Shown: positions 10,377 to 19,247, counted from the first letter of the stretch. The stretch: 64,000 nt of DNA from Streptomyces sp. HUAS ZL42 (GCF_040782645.1 NZ_CP160403.1:6483001-6547000); one strand, 5' to 3'. A program made the numbers and translations. Notes: generated by a model not told the origin, from the sequence alone.

Positions 10377-10395
10377 GGGCCGCCTCCGGCGGCCC
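10377..10395. terminator. GC hairpin between convergent genes
   Basis: GGGCCGCC-TCC-GGCGGCCC forms an 8-bp perfect stem starting four bases after the hrdA stop and lying 13 bp before the end of the convergent ABC gene. There is no U-run. It probably terminates transcription from both sides. Confidence 0.5.
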
Positions 10396-10407
10396 CCTCC
10401 GCGCCCC

Positions 10408-12336
10408 CTAGTCGACCTCGGCCACCGCCTGCGCGAACTGCGCCTTGTAGAGCCGCGCATACGCGCCGTCGGCCCCGAGCAGTTCCGCATGCCTGCCCTG
10501 CTCCACGATCGCCCCGTTCTCCATCACCAGGATCGTGTCCGCGTCCCGGATCGTGGACAGCCGGTGCGCGATGACGAACGACGTCCGCCCGTGCGCCAGC
10601 TTCGCCATCGCCTTCTGGATCAGCACCTCGGTCCGGGTGTCCACCGAACTCGTCGCCTCGTCCAGCACCAGGATCACCGGGTCGGACAGGAACGCCCGCG
10701 CGATGGTGATGAGCTGCTTCTCACCGGCGCTGACCCCCGTGCCCTCGTCGTCGATGACGGTGTCGTAGCCGTCGGGGAGGGTACGGATGAAGCGGTCGGC
10801 GTGGGCCGCCCGCGCCGCCTCCTCGATCTCGCCCCGGGTGACCTCCCGCGCGGCGCCGTACGCGATGTTCTCCGCGATGGTGCCGCCGAACAGCCAGGTG
10901 TCCTGCAGCACCATCCCTATCCCGGCCCGGAGTTCGTCGCGGGACATCTTCGCGATGTCGACGCCGTCGAGGGTGATGCGCCCACCGGAGACGTCGTAGA
11001 ACCGCATGAGCAGGTTCACCAGCGTCGTCTTGCCGGCCCCGGTGGGACCGACGATCGCGACCGTGTGGCCGGGTTCCGCCGCCAGCGACAGATCCTCGAT
11101 GAGCCGCTTCTCGGGGTCGTACCGGAAGGACACGCCCTCCAGCGCGACCCGCCCGCGCAGTTCCTCCGGCCGCACGCCCGGCACCGGATCCGCCTGCTGC
11201 TCCTCCGCGTCCAGGACCTCGAAGATCCGCTCGGCCGACGCGACACCCGACTGCACCAGGTTCGCCATCGACGCGACCTGCGTCAGTGGCATCGAGAACT
11301 GCCGCGAGTACTGGATGAACGCCTGCACATCGCCGATCGACAGCGCACCGGACGCGACCCGCAGACCGCCCACGACCGCCACCAGCACATAGTTGATGTT
11401 CGAGACGAACATCATCAGCGGCTGCATGACCCCGCTGTTGAACTGCGCCCTGAACCCGGCCTCGTACAGCGCCTCGTTCTGCTCGGCGAACTGCTTCGCC
11501 GACTCCTCCTGCCGCCCGAACACCTTCACCAGGGTGTGCCCGGTGTACATCTCCTCGACGTGCGCGTTGACCTTGCCGGTCGAGCGCCACTGCTGCACGA
11601 AGTGCGGCTGGGACCGCTTGCCGACCCGGGTCGCCACGACGGCCGACAGCGGCACGGTCACCAGCGCGACCAGCGCCAGCAGCCACGACACCCAGAACAT
11701 CATCGCCAGCACACCGATGATGGTGAGCAGCGAGTTGATGAGCTGGCCCATCGACTGCTGCAGGGTCTGCCCGATGTTGTCGATGTCGTTCGTCGCCCGC
11801 GACAGCACCTCACCGCGCTGCCGCTTGTCGAAGTACGACAGCGGCAGCCGCGACAGCTTCGTCTGCACGTCCTCGCGCATCCGGTACATCGTGCGGTTGA
11901 CGGCCCGGTTCACCAGCCGGGTCGCGACCGCCATCAGCAGACCGGCGACGAGGAACACACCGAGGGCGAACAGCAGGACGTTCCCGACCGCGGCGAAGTC
12001 GATGCCCTTGCCCGGCGTGAAGTCCGTGCTGCGCAGCATGTCGGCGACCTCGCCGTCACCGCGCTGCCGCATGGAGTCGAGGACCTGCTCCTTGGAGGCC
12101 CCGGCCGGCATCTGCCGTCCGACGATGCCCGCGAAGACCAGGTCGGTGGCCTTGCCGAGGATCTTCGGCCCGACCACGTTCAGGCCCACGCTCACCACCA
12201 CGCAGAACAGCAGCGCGTAGATGGTGAACCGCTCCGGCTTGAACTGCGCGATGAGCCGCCTGCCCGACACCTTGAAGTCCAGCGAGCGGGTCTCCGGGCC
12301 GCCCCCGGCCATCATCCGCCCCATCGGCCCGGCCAT
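10408..12336 (-). CDS. ABC exporter, fused permease-ATPase, catalytic half of a heterodimer
   Basis: This 642-residue half-transporter has an N-terminal six-helix ABC_membrane domain (about residues 35-340) and a C-terminal ATPase. Walker A is GPTGAGKTTL, the signature is SAGEKQ, Walker B is LVLDEATSS with the catalytic Glu present, and the switch is AHRL. It is the second gene of a pair: its ATG shares one base with the TGA of the upstream half-transporter (12,336), so the two are translationally coupled. Together they form a type IV exporter in the membrane. The substrate cannot be read from sequence; lipids or drugs are usual. Confidence 0.88.
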   Translation of the reverse strand: MAGPMGRMMAGGGPETRSLDFKVSGRRLIAQFKPERFTIYALLFCVVVSVGLNVVGPKILGKATDLVFAGIVGRQMPAGASKEQVLDSMRQRGDGEVADMLRSTDFTPGKGIDFAAVGNVLLFALGVFLVAGLLMAVATRLVNRAVNRTMYRMREDVQTKLSRLPLSYFDKRQRGEVLSRATNDIDNIGQTLQQSMGQLINSLLTIIGVLAMMFWVSWLLALVALVTVPLSAVVATRVGKRSQPHFVQQWRSTGKVNAHVEEMYTGHTLVKVFGRQEESAKQFAEQNEALYEAGFRAQFNSGVMQPLMMFVSNINYVLVAVVGGLRVASGALSIGDVQAFIQYSRQFSMPLTQVASMANLVQSGVASAERIFEVLDAEEQQADPVPGVRPEELRGRVALEGVSFRYDPEKRLIEDLSLAAEPGHTVAIVGPTGAGKTTLVNLLMRFYDVSGGRITLDGVDIAKMSRDELRAGIGMVLQDTWLFGGTIAENIAYGAAREVTRGEIEEAARAAHADRFIRTLPDGYDTVIDDEGTGVSAGEKQLITIARAFLSDPVILVLDEATSSVDTRTEVLIQKAMAKLAHGRTSFVIAHRLSTIRDADTILVMENGAIVEQGRHAELLGADGAYARLYKAQFAQAVAEVD

Positions 12337-14069
12337 CAGGCAGCCTCCGCTTCCGTCAGCTGGGAGAGCACGATCTCCCGGTAGGTCTCGTTGTCCGCCA
12401 TCAGCTCGTGGTGCCGGCCGGTGCCGACGACCCGTCCCTCGTCCAGGACGACGATCCGGTCGGCCTCCCGGATGGTCGCCACGCGCTGGGCGACGATCAC
12501 GACGGTCGCCTCCGCGGTCTCGCGGGCCAGGGCCGCGCGCAGCGCCGCGTCCGTGGCGTAGTCGAGCGCGGAGAAGGAGTCGTCGAAGAGGTAGATCTCC
12601 GGGCGCTGCACCAGCGTGCGCGCGATGGCGAGCCGCTGCCGCTGACCGCCGGAGACATTGGTGCCGCCCTGCGCGATGGGGGAGTCCAGCCCGTTCTCAA
12701 GGCGCTCCACGAAGTCCTTGGCCTGCGCCACCTCCAGCGCGTGCCACAGCTCCTCGTCCGTCGCGTCCGGATTGCCGTACCGCAGATTGGTCGCCACCGT
12801 GCCCGCGAACAGATACGGCTTCTGCGGCACCAGCCCGACGGTCCGCGCCAGCAACTGCGGCTCGACGGCCGACACGTCGACGCCGTCGACGAGCACCTCC
12901 CCCTCGGTCGCGTCGAACAGCCGCGGCACCAGCCCGAGCAGCGTCGACTTGCCGCTGCCCGTGGACCCGATCACGGCAGTGGTCTCACCGGGCCGCGCCA
13001 CCAGGTCGACGGCCTTCAGCACCGGCTCCTCGGCACCCGGGTAGCGGAAGCCCGCCCCGCGGATCTCCAGATGGCCGTGGCGGCGCAGCTCCCGCACCGG
13101 GTCGGCCGGCGGCACCACGCTCGACGAGGTGTCCAGGACCTCCTGGATGCGTTCGGCGCACACCTCCGCGCGCGGCACCATCATGAACATGAAGGTGGCC
13201 ATCATCACGGACATGACGATCTGCATCAGATAGGCGAGGAACGCGGTCAGGTCACCGATCGCCATCCCACCGCTGTCGATGCGATGGGCACCGAACCACA
13301 CCACCGCGATCGACGACAGGTTCACCGTGGTCATGACCACCGGGAACATCAGCGCGAGCAGGTTGCCGGTCTTCAGCGACATCTCGGTGAGGTCGGTGTT
13401 GGACTTCCGGAAGCGCTGCTCCTCGTACTCGTCCCGCACGAAGGCGCGGATGACGCGGTTGCCGGTGATCTGCTCGCGCAGTACCCGGTTCACCGTGTCG
13501 AGCCGCACCTGCATGGACCGGAACAGCGGCCGCAGCCGCCGTACGATCAAGGTCACGCAGATGCCCAGTACCGGTACGACGGCCACGAGTACCGCGGACA
13601 GCGGCACATCCAGTCCGAGCGCCAGCACGATGCCGCCCACGCACATGATGGGCGCCGACACCATCAGCGTGAACGTCATCAGGGCCAGCATCTGGACCTG
13701 CTGGACGTCGTTGGTCGTACGGGTGATCAGCGAGGGCGCGCCGAAATGCCCCACCTCGCGCGAGGAGAAGGACTGCACCCGGTCGAAGACGGCCGCCCGC
13801 ACGTCCCGGCCGAGCGCCGACGCCGTCCGCGCTCCGTAGTAGACCGCGCCGATGTTGCAGACGACCTGCGCCAGCGAGATGCCGATCATCAGGGCGCCGT
13901 AGCCGATGATGTAGCCGGTGTCGCCGTTCACCACACCGTTGTCGATGATGTCCGCGTTCAGCGTGGGCAGGTAGAGAGTGGCGCAGGTCTGCAGGAACTG
14001 CAGCAGCACCAGCAGGGCGATGGGTTTCTTGTAGGGCCTGAGGTAGGTCCGCAGAAGTCGTATGAGCAC
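12336..14069 (-). CDS. ABC exporter, fused permease-ATPase, degenerate half of a heterodimer
   Basis: This 577-residue half-transporter has Walker A GSTGSGKSTL and signature NVSGGQRQR. Walker B reads YLFDDSFSALD, with Asp where the catalytic Glu is expected, and the switch histidine is replaced by Gln (AQRV). These changes mark the degenerate site of asymmetric exporters such as TM287/288 and BmrCD. The partner gene starts at its stop codon and has intact residues, which strongly supports a heterodimer. The promoter must lie in the 150 bp between 14,070 and 14,219. Confidence 0.88.
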   Translation of the reverse strand: MLIRLLRTYLRPYKKPIALLVLLQFLQTCATLYLPTLNADIIDNGVVNGDTGYIIGYGALMIGISLAQVVCNIGAVYYGARTASALGRDVRAAVFDRVQSFSSREVGHFGAPSLITRTTNDVQQVQMLALMTFTLMVSAPIMCVGGIVLALGLDVPLSAVLVAVVPVLGICVTLIVRRLRPLFRSMQVRLDTVNRVLREQITGNRVIRAFVRDEYEEQRFRKSNTDLTEMSLKTGNLLALMFPVVMTTVNLSSIAVVWFGAHRIDSGGMAIGDLTAFLAYLMQIVMSVMMATFMFMMVPRAEVCAERIQEVLDTSSSVVPPADPVRELRRHGHLEIRGAGFRYPGAEEPVLKAVDLVARPGETTAVIGSTGSGKSTLLGLVPRLFDATEGEVLVDGVDVSAVEPQLLARTVGLVPQKPYLFAGTVATNLRYGNPDATDEELWHALEVAQAKDFVERLENGLDSPIAQGGTNVSGGQRQRLAIARTLVQRPEIYLFDDSFSALDYATDAALRAALARETAEATVVIVAQRVATIREADRIVVLDEGRVVGTGRHHELMADNETYREIVLSQLTEAEAA

Positions 14070-14219
14070 GCTACGTCTCTCGGAGTCGGCGACAGGGGCG
14101 GTGGTTGCCCCTGGCCCCTATCGTCGAACACTCCACCCGCGTTACCTCAACCGATTAAACCGACAGCAGTGCTTGTTACGGCCCTGCGGGTACGGCTCCT
14201 ACCGGTTTCTTACGTTCCG

Positions 14220-15674
14220 CTACGGTCGGAGCGCACCCGGGTGGGTCTGTTCCCGCACCGACACGAACTGCTGGCGCACCGCCTGGCCCACCGCGAGATC
14301 CTCGCCGGGCTCCAGGACCTGCGCGGCCGCACCCTGCCAGAACGGCGGGGTGCGCGGGTCCAGGGTGCCCTGGGAAACCCCGAGCGCCCAGGTCGCCTGC
14401 CGGGCGGCGCCGATCGCGGCGTAGTCCGCCGGCTGCGGCACGACGACCTGCACACCGAACAGCGAGGGCGCCGCGGCCTGCACGGCGGGCAGCTCGGCGG
14501 CAGCTCCCAGCAGGAAGATCCGCCGCACCTCCACGCCCCGCCCGCGCAGCACGTCGAGCGCGTCCGCGAGCCCGCACAGCATGCCCTCGAACGCCGCCCG
14601 CGCGAGATGCTCGGCCTTCATCGACTCACGCCGAAGGCCCGCCAGCGTCCCTGCCGTGTGCGGCAGATTCGGCGTCCGCTCGCCCTCCAGATAGGGCAGC
14701 AGCACGAGACCGTGAGACCCCGGCGTCGACTTCATCGCCAGGTCGGACAGGCTCTCCAGATCGGGCAGGCCGAGCAGCTCGGCGGTGCCGCGCAGGGTCC
14801 GTACGGCGTTCAGCGTGGTGACGACCGGCAGGTGCATGCCCGTGGCGTCGGCGAGAGAGGTGATCATCCCGGTGCTGTCGACGAGTGCCTCGGGGTGGAC
14901 GGCCATCACCGACCCGGAGGCCCCGAGCGAGACGACCGCGTCCCCGAGCCCGATGCCGAGCCCGAAGGCGGCGGCCATGGTCTCGCCGGTCCCGGCCGAG
15001 ATGAGCAGCCCCTCCGGTGTCGTACCGGCCGCGTCCGCGGGCCCGATCACCTCGGGCAGCATGGCCTGATGACCGAGCGCCAGCTCGACGAGATCGGTCC
15101 GGTAGGAGCCGGTGGCGGCGGACCAGTACCCCGTACCGGAGGCGCCGCCCCGATCCGTGGTCCTCCTGACCGGCCGCCCGAGCAGCTGCCACACCAGCCA
15201 GTCATGGGCCTGCAGCAGGACGGCGGTGCGCTGGGCGGCGTCGGGCTCGTTCTTGACCAGCCAGCGCAGCTTGGTCACCGGCTGCGCGGCCTGCGGCACG
15301 CACCCCACAGCCTGCGCCCAGGCCGCGCGTCCGCCGAGCGCGTCGATGAGATCGGCGGCCGCGACCTGCGCCCGCTTGTCACCGCCGACGAGAGCGGGCC
15401 GCACGGTGTTGCCCTGGGCGTCGAGCGGCACGATGGCGTTCTGCTGGGACGAGACCCCGATGGCCTGGACGCCCTCGAGCAGCCCACCACCGGCCGCCTC
15501 CCCGAGGGACAGCAACCAGGCCTGCGGATCGACATCGGCAGGCCGGCCGCCACCCTCAGCACTCTCCACCGGATGCGGCGCGTATCCCTGCCTGAGCACG
15601 GCCCCTGTGTCCGTGTCACAGACAACGATACGAGTGAAATCGGGCGAACTGTCCAACCCGGCGACTATCCCCAT
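14220..15674 (-). CDS. FGGY-family carbohydrate kinase, xylulokinase-like
   Basis: This 484-residue protein has both FGGY actin-like halves. The N-terminal phosphate motif is GLDSSPDFTR, IGVSSQQNAIVPLD contains the sugar-binding site, and VSLGASGSVMAV opens the C-terminal half. Xylulokinases phosphorylate D-xylulose with ATP to feed the pentose phosphate pathway. No xylose isomerase or transporter is adjacent, so the substrate is not certain. It is monocistronic. Confidence 0.8.
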   Translation of the reverse strand: MGIVAGLDSSPDFTRIVVCDTDTGAVLRQGYAPHPVESAEGGGRPADVDPQAWLLSLGEAAGGGLLEGVQAIGVSSQQNAIVPLDAQGNTVRPALVGGDKRAQVAAADLIDALGGRAAWAQAVGCVPQAAQPVTKLRWLVKNEPDAAQRTAVLLQAHDWLVWQLLGRPVRRTTDRGGASGTGYWSAATGSYRTDLVELALGHQAMLPEVIGPADAAGTTPEGLLISAGTGETMAAAFGLGIGLGDAVVSLGASGSVMAVHPEALVDSTGMITSLADATGMHLPVVTTLNAVRTLRGTAELLGLPDLESLSDLAMKSTPGSHGLVLLPYLEGERTPNLPHTAGTLAGLRRESMKAEHLARAAFEGMLCGLADALDVLRGRGVEVRRIFLLGAAAELPAVQAAAPSLFGVQVVVPQPADYAAIGAARQATWALGVSQGTLDPRTPPFWQGAAAQVLEPGEDLAVGQAVRQQFVSVREQTHPGALRP

Positions 15675-15746
15675 GATGAAAATTCTGCCGCACCGACGCG
15701 GTTGCTCGGGCCGTGGGCGCCCAACCGTTTCGTGGAGGCGGTATCG

Positions 15747-16058
15747 CTAGGTGCCGCTCGTGCCCCAGTCGTCGCCGCCGTTGTGCGAACTGCGCTCACG
15801 CAGCGCACGCACCCGTTCCACCACCGTGTCGGGCACATGCTCGCCGACCTTGTGGCTCACCGTGTGATACGCCTTGCCCGCGTAGTGGCGGCCCTGCTGC
15901 GCCGCCGTCTCCGCGGTGTTGCGGACCGCCGGGTTCTGTGCGATCTGCTGCGCGGACTTCTTCAACTGCTCGTAGCGCTCGCGCCCGGCCCGTGTGCCCA
16001 GTACGTAACCGAGGACGAGGCCGGCGACGAACGTGAGGCGGTAGCGCATGACGGCCAC
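15747..16058 (-). CDS. Small YtxH-like membrane protein
   Basis: This is a 103-residue protein. One membrane segment near the N-terminus (LTFVAGLVLGYVLG) is followed by GTRAGRERYEQL and a helical polar tail, the pattern of YtxH-domain proteins. Function is unknown; in other bacteria such proteins are stress-associated. A second Met at codon 4 (16,049) is an equally possible start. Confidence 0.65.
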   Translation of the reverse strand: MAVMRYRLTFVAGLVLGYVLGTRAGRERYEQLKKSAQQIAQNPAVRNTAETAAQQGRHYAGKAYHTVSHKVGEHVPDTVVERVRALRERSSHNGGDDWGTSGT

Positions 16059-16216
16059 CCTTCCCTTGTGAGCCTTGTGCAGGTCTCTGGTGCGGCATCG
16101 GTGCCAGGGGGAACCGATTGGCGGAGCACCCCCCTGCTTGCGCTAATGTATGTGTCGCAGCGAGCGCGCGCCCCCTGGCGAATACCCAGGTAGGTACGTT
16201 CGATGCAACGAGGCAT

Positions 16217-16289
16217 TCCTCCGTAGCTCAATTGGCAGAGCAGCCGGCTGTTAACCGGCAGGTTACTGGTTCGAGTCCAGTCGGGGGAG
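16217..16289 (+). tRNA. tRNA-Asn (GTT), copy 1
   Basis: This 73-nt cloverleaf has acceptor TCCTCCG paired with CGGGGGA, discriminator G, D-loop GCTCAATTGGCAGAGC, anticodon loop CTGTTAA (GTT) and T-arm GGTTCGAGTCC. CCA is not encoded. It is identical to the next copy, five bases downstream. Confidence 0.95.
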
Positions 16290-16294
16290 CTCGA

Positions 16295-16367
16295 TCCTCC
16301 GTAGCTCAATTGGCAGAGCAGCCGGCTGTTAACCGGCAGGTTACTGGTTCGAGTCCAGTCGGGGGAG
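16295..16367 (+). tRNA. tRNA-Asn (GTT), copy 2
   Basis: This is a base-for-base repeat of the preceding tRNA-Asn with a five-base spacer, which implies a recent tandem duplication or gene conversion. It is followed 12 nt later by an intrinsic terminator, so the two copies form one transcription unit. Confidence 0.95.
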
Positions 16368-16378
16368 CATGCTGAACG

Positions 16379-16401
16379 AGGACCCCGCCGGGGTCCTTTT
16401 T
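16379..16401 (+). terminator. Rho-independent terminator after the tRNA-Asn pair
   Basis: GGACCCC-G-CCGGGGTCC-like stem (16,380-16,396) followed immediately by TTTTT (16,397-16,401). This is the textbook layout and the clearest intrinsic terminator in the window. Confidence 0.9.
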
Positions 16402-16544
16402 CATGCCCTGGGGAACCGCTCTGGCCTCGGCGGAGTCCTCAAGGTCACGAAGCCCGCGCGAAGCCGACCATCCGAAGCAGGAGATCGTATGAGCGGCTAT
16501 GCTGCGGCAGACGGCGCGCACACATGTACGCGACACGCCGCTAT

Positions 16545-16618
16545 GGGGCGGTAGCTCAGCCGGTTAGAGCAGCGGACTCATAATCCGTCGGCCGTGGGTT
16601 CGAGTCCCACCCGCCCCA
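16545..16618 (+). tRNA. tRNA with CAT anticodon (Met or lysidine-modified Ile2); attachment-site tRNA
   Basis: This 74-nt cloverleaf has acceptor GGGGCGG/CCGCCCC, discriminator A, anticodon loop CTCATAA and T-arm GTGGGTTCGAGTCCCAC. CCA is encoded at 16,619-16,621. CAT can be elongator Met or, after TilS modification, Ile2; sequence alone does not settle which. Its 3' 48 bp (with CCA) is repeated perfectly at 24,733-24,780, so it served as the integration site of the downstream element, and its 3' half is restored by the insertion. Confidence 0.92.
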
Positions 16619-16621
16619 CCA
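16574..16621 (+). repeat. attL: 48-bp direct repeat (tRNA 3' half plus CCA)
   Basis: Runs from GGACTCATAATCC in the anticodon arm to CCGCCCCACCA. It is identical over 48 bp to 24,733-24,780; flanking bases differ on both sides (C versus A before, C versus T after). Confidence 0.9.
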
Positions 16622-16910
16622 CTCGCTACGCGAGGAGAAACCATCTGACCAGGCACTTTCCTGGTCGGGGCGAGAGTGTGAGGGTCCCGGCGACCCCGTG
16701 GTGATCACGATTTCATGATCGTCTGGACGACGTCTGGACGACGATTCCGGTTAAGTCGCATATGGCGCTCATCGGGTATTTCGTGTCGGCGTCGGACAAG
16801 TCTCCGCTGGCTCGTCCCGCAGTGAGAAGCGGGTTCATGTGAATGCGTGACACCCGCTGCGCCTCCCCTGTGTTGTCTGCTAGTGGTCGATGGCCGCGCT
16901 CGATGTTGGT
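16622..16910. other. attL-proximal non-coding segment with hairpin and 11-bp tandem repeats
   Basis: No convincing gene. It contains a perfect stem GACCAGG-CACTTT-CCTGGTC (16,645-16,664) and two adjacent copies of GTCTGGACGAC (16,721-16,731 and 16,732-16,742). Short direct repeats beside an attachment core are typical arm-type recombinase or excisionase binding sites, but that role is inference here. Confidence 0.4.
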
Positions 16911-16933
16911 GATGTATCCTGGGTGCATACATC
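16911..16933. promoter_or_regulatory. Palindromic operator candidate upstream of vapBC
   Basis: GATGTAT-N9-ATACATC is a perfect 7-bp inverted repeat ending 20 bp before the antitoxin start codon. Antitoxins of this class normally bind palindromes in their own promoter, so autoregulation is likely. Confidence 0.5.
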
Positions 16934-16953
16934 GTGGATGTTGGAGGTGTCCG

Positions 16954-17187
16954 GTGTCCGTCACGCAGATCGATCTCGACGACGAGGCGCTGGCCGAGGC
17001 CATGCGGCTCATGGGTGCCACGACGAAGAAAGAGACCGTCAACGCGGCTCTTCGGGACTACGTGGCGCGGATCAGGAGGCTGGAGGCCGCGGAGAAGCTG
17101 GCCGCGCGAGGTGAGCGCGGCGAGTTTGAGCAGGCCGCAGCGGCGCATGAAGCTGAGAAGCGTGCGCGGCGCGAGGCCTTCGAGTGA
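16954..17187 (+). CDS. vapB: VapB-family antitoxin
   Basis: This is a 77-residue protein. The N-terminal SVTQIDLDDEALAEAMRL plus KKETVNAALRDYV is the ribbon-helix-helix DNA-binding fold of type II VapB antitoxins. The charged C-terminal helix would wrap the toxin. GGAGG at 16,943-16,947 sets the GTG start at 16,954. Its TGA overlaps the GTG of vapC by four bases. It neutralises the PIN-domain RNase and represses the operon, probably through the palindrome upstream. Confidence 0.85.
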   Translation: MSVTQIDLDDEALAEAMRLMGATTKKETVNAALRDYVARIRRLEAAEKLAARGERGEFEQAAAAHEAEKRARREAFE

Positions 17188-17591
17188 TCACGTATCTGGT
17201 GGATACCTCGGCTCTGTGGCATCTGTTCCGTACTCCAGGTGCACTGCGCCCCTGGGAGGGACACATCGCCGCCGGGGTGTTCCACCTCTGTGAGCCGACA
17301 CGAGCCGAATTCCTCTACTCGGCGACCAGCCCGTCTCACCGAGATGAGCTGGCCGAGGAGTTGGACGCGCTCTGTCTGCTCTCTCCGGTTCCGAAGAACG
17401 CCTGGCGGTGGGTCGACGCCGCCCAGTACAAACTGACCCAGAGGGGCCAGCACAGGGCGGCGGGAGCGATCGACCTGTTGGTGTGTGCGACAGCTGTGCA
17501 CCATGGGCACACCGTCCTTCATGTGGACAATGACTTCGTGACGGTGGCCGGAGTCCTCAAGGAGGTCCAGCAGCGAGACGCACGAGCCTGA
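17184..17591 (+). CDS. vapC: VapC-family PIN-domain ribonuclease toxin
   Basis: This 135-residue PIN-domain protein has the acidic metal-binding residues in place: D7 (YLVDTSALW), E42 (RAEFLYS), D97 (AIDLLVCATA), and D115/D117 (HVDNDF). VapC toxins cut specific RNAs, often tRNA or rRNA, when released from VapB. The start overlaps the vapB stop (GTGA). It lies just inside attL, where it would penalise loss of the element. Confidence 0.88.
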   Translation: MITYLVDTSALWHLFRTPGALRPWEGHIAAGVFHLCEPTRAEFLYSATSPSHRDELAEELDALCLLSPVPKNAWRWVDAAQYKLTQRGQHRAAGAIDLLVCATAVHHGHTVLHVDNDFVTVAGVLKEVQQRDARA

Positions 17592-17699
17592 TCTCCGGAA
17601 GCAGGATCACGTCTGCTGGCTTCTGGCCTCGGTGATCGATGTCTCCGGGGCGCAGAGCAGTCCTTCCGGTAACGGGTTCGACCGTACGCACCGCCGCAC

Positions 17700-17830
17700 G
17701 ACGCCTCATGGCTCGCGGGATCGCTTGGGCCAAGGCGGTTGCTACTGGGCCTGGCCGACCTGGCGTGCCTGGCGGCATGCTGGTGAGTCGGGAAGTCCAC
17801 GTTCACCGTCCACTTGATGCGACCGCGCCC
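17700..17830 (-). pseudogene. Possible IS5-type transposase scrap
   Basis: On the minus strand a short stretch reads IKWTVNVDFPTHQHAARHA. This resembles the VDST...AHQHAAG segment of Streptomyces IS5-like transposases with a deletion. No other part of such a gene is recognisable, so the assignment is weak. Confidence 0.25.
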
Positions 17831-17859
17831 GTTGGTTCGCGCCGGGGAGTGCGAGCACG

Positions 17860-18115
17860 CCTGCCCATCATCGAGCGCCTCTCCGGCCACCGTTCCTTCG
17901 CCGTCATCGGACTCGACGAGAACGACCTCACCGCAGGCCTCGGCGTGTCCGCCGTCGTCCGGGATCCCCAGGAGGTCGGCCGCCAGGCGGCACGGCTGGC
18001 CATCGACCGCATCGCCGAGCCCGAGCGGCCGCCGCGTACCGTCACTGTCTCCAGCACCCTGATCCACCGCGGCACCGAGGAGGCCAACGCGCCGATCCTT
18101 GCCCTGGAGACCTGA
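17860..18115 (+). pseudogene. LacI/GalR-family regulator, C-terminal remnant
   Basis: About 85 codons from RLPIIERLSGHRSFAVIGL to the TGA at 18,113-18,115 match the last third of a LacI-type sensor domain: AVIGLDENDL, then a VRDPQEVGRQAARLAID helix and TVSSTLIHRGT. The HTH and most of the sugar-binding domain are missing, and upstream codons look random. It is a remnant and cannot bind DNA. Confidence 0.6.
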
Positions 18116-18217
18116 GAAGCGTTCGGAAGCCCCTGGCGTGGAGGGAGAGGAACCCGGGCGACGGTTGAGCGGTCCTCTTCATGCCGTTGAGGCTGCCGGG
18201 GCCGGGGGTGAACCCAA

Positions 18218-18289
18218 GGTGGCCGTACGGCCACCGGCACGGCGCCGGTGTATGCGCGCCGGGCCACGGGGCGTTTCCCGTGGCCCGGC
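18218..18289. terminator. Palindrome plus strong GC hairpin at the end of the amino-acid ABC operon
   Basis: An 18-bp perfect palindrome GGTGGCCGTACGGCCACC (18,218-18,235) is followed by a 13-bp stem GCCGGGCCACGGG / CCCGTGGCCCGGC with loop GCGTTT (18,258-18,289). Both lie just beyond the stop of the minus-strand solute-binding gene (18,339) and probably end its transcript. No long U-run. Confidence 0.6.
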
Positions 18290-18338
18290 GATCGGCGTCC
18301 GCCCGGCGGGGGCCGGGAGGCGGGGGTTGCCTGCGACG

Positions 18339-19247
18339 TCAGCTTTCGGTCGGGGCCAGTTCGGGGTGCTTGTTGATCTGCCAGACCAGCTTCGGGCGTT
18401 CCCTGAGCATGTCCTTGGCGATGGGGTCGTGGAAGTACTTCTTGTAGAGATTGACGTAGGTGCCGTCCTCGATCATCGCGTCGATCTTGGCGTCGATGTC
18501 CTTCAGCAGCTTCGGGTCGCCGTCCTTGCGCAGGGGAAAGGCGCTGCCCTGCAGGCTGTCGAATTCCACAGCGATGCGCACTGGTTGCTGCTTGACGTAT
18601 TCGTCGGCATCGGCGCCGCCCAGGACCACTCCTTCCACACCTCCGGAGAGAAGTTGTGTGATCAGTGCCGTCTGGTCCTTGAACTTGACCAGGTCGGCAC
18701 TGGGCATCTGGCGCTTGACGAACGTTTCTTGCACGGATCCGCTGACGGTACCGACCCGCTTGCCGTCGAAGTCGGAGAGCTTGGTCTGCTTGCCGCTCTT
18801 GAGGGTGACGACATCGGTGAAGCCCCAGTAGTAGGGGGTGGTGAAGGCGACCTGCTTCTTGCGTTCGGGGGTGGCGCCGACGCCCGCGACGCCGATGTCG
18901 TACTGCCCGGCAGACAGGCCTGCGAGGATGCCCTGCAAATTCGTGGTCTTGTACTGGACCTTGACGCCGAGACGCTTGGCGGCCTCGTTCATCAGGTCGA
19001 CGGCGAAGCCACTCGGCTTGCCGGAGGCGTCGGTGACGGCGAAGGGTGGCTGTTCGGCCTGGGTGGCGGCTGTGATCACGCCTGGCTGGACAAGCTTGTA
19101 CGTGACGGCCGGGGAGTTCGCCGCCTCGCTGCCGCCGCCGCAGGCGGTGAGGGTGAGCAGCAGGGCGGTGGCTGCGGTGCCGGCGAGCAGGGATCTGCGG
19201 GAACAGGAGCGCATGGGCTGGGCTTTCTGCTGAGAGGGGGCGTTCAC
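18339..19247 (-). CDS. Amino-acid ABC transporter solute-binding lipoprotein
   Basis: This 302-residue family-3 solute-binding protein (SBP_bac_3) has a signal peptide with SRRSLLAG and lipobox LTAC near residue 36, and the domain follows from about residue 60. It captures a polar amino acid outside the cell. The GTG start overlaps the ATPase stop (GTGA, 19,244-19,247). An internal ATG at 19,214 would also give an intact signal peptide. Last gene of a four-gene operon on the element; the substrate is unknown. Confidence 0.88.
   Translation of the reverse strand: MNAPSQQKAQPMRSCSRRSLLAGTAATALLLTLTACGGGSEAANSPAVTYKLVQPGVITAATQAEQPPFAVTDASGKPSGFAVDLMNEAAKRLGVKVQYKTTNLQGILAGLSAGQYDIGVAGVGATPERKKQVAFTTPYYWGFTDVVTLKSGKQTKLSDFDGKRVGTVSGSVQETFVKRQMPSADLVKFKDQTALITQLLSGGVEGVVLGGADADEYVKQQPVRIAVEFDSLQGSAFPLRKDGDPKLLKDIDAKIDAMIEDGTYVNLYKKYFHDPIAKDMLRERPKLVWQINKHPELAPTES

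Noticed and set aside
12408..16193. 1261-codon open frame on the plus strand
   Set aside because: It lies antisense to an ABC exporter half, the FGGY kinase and the YtxH-like gene. High GC leaves few stops; composition is Arg/His-rich and not protein-like.
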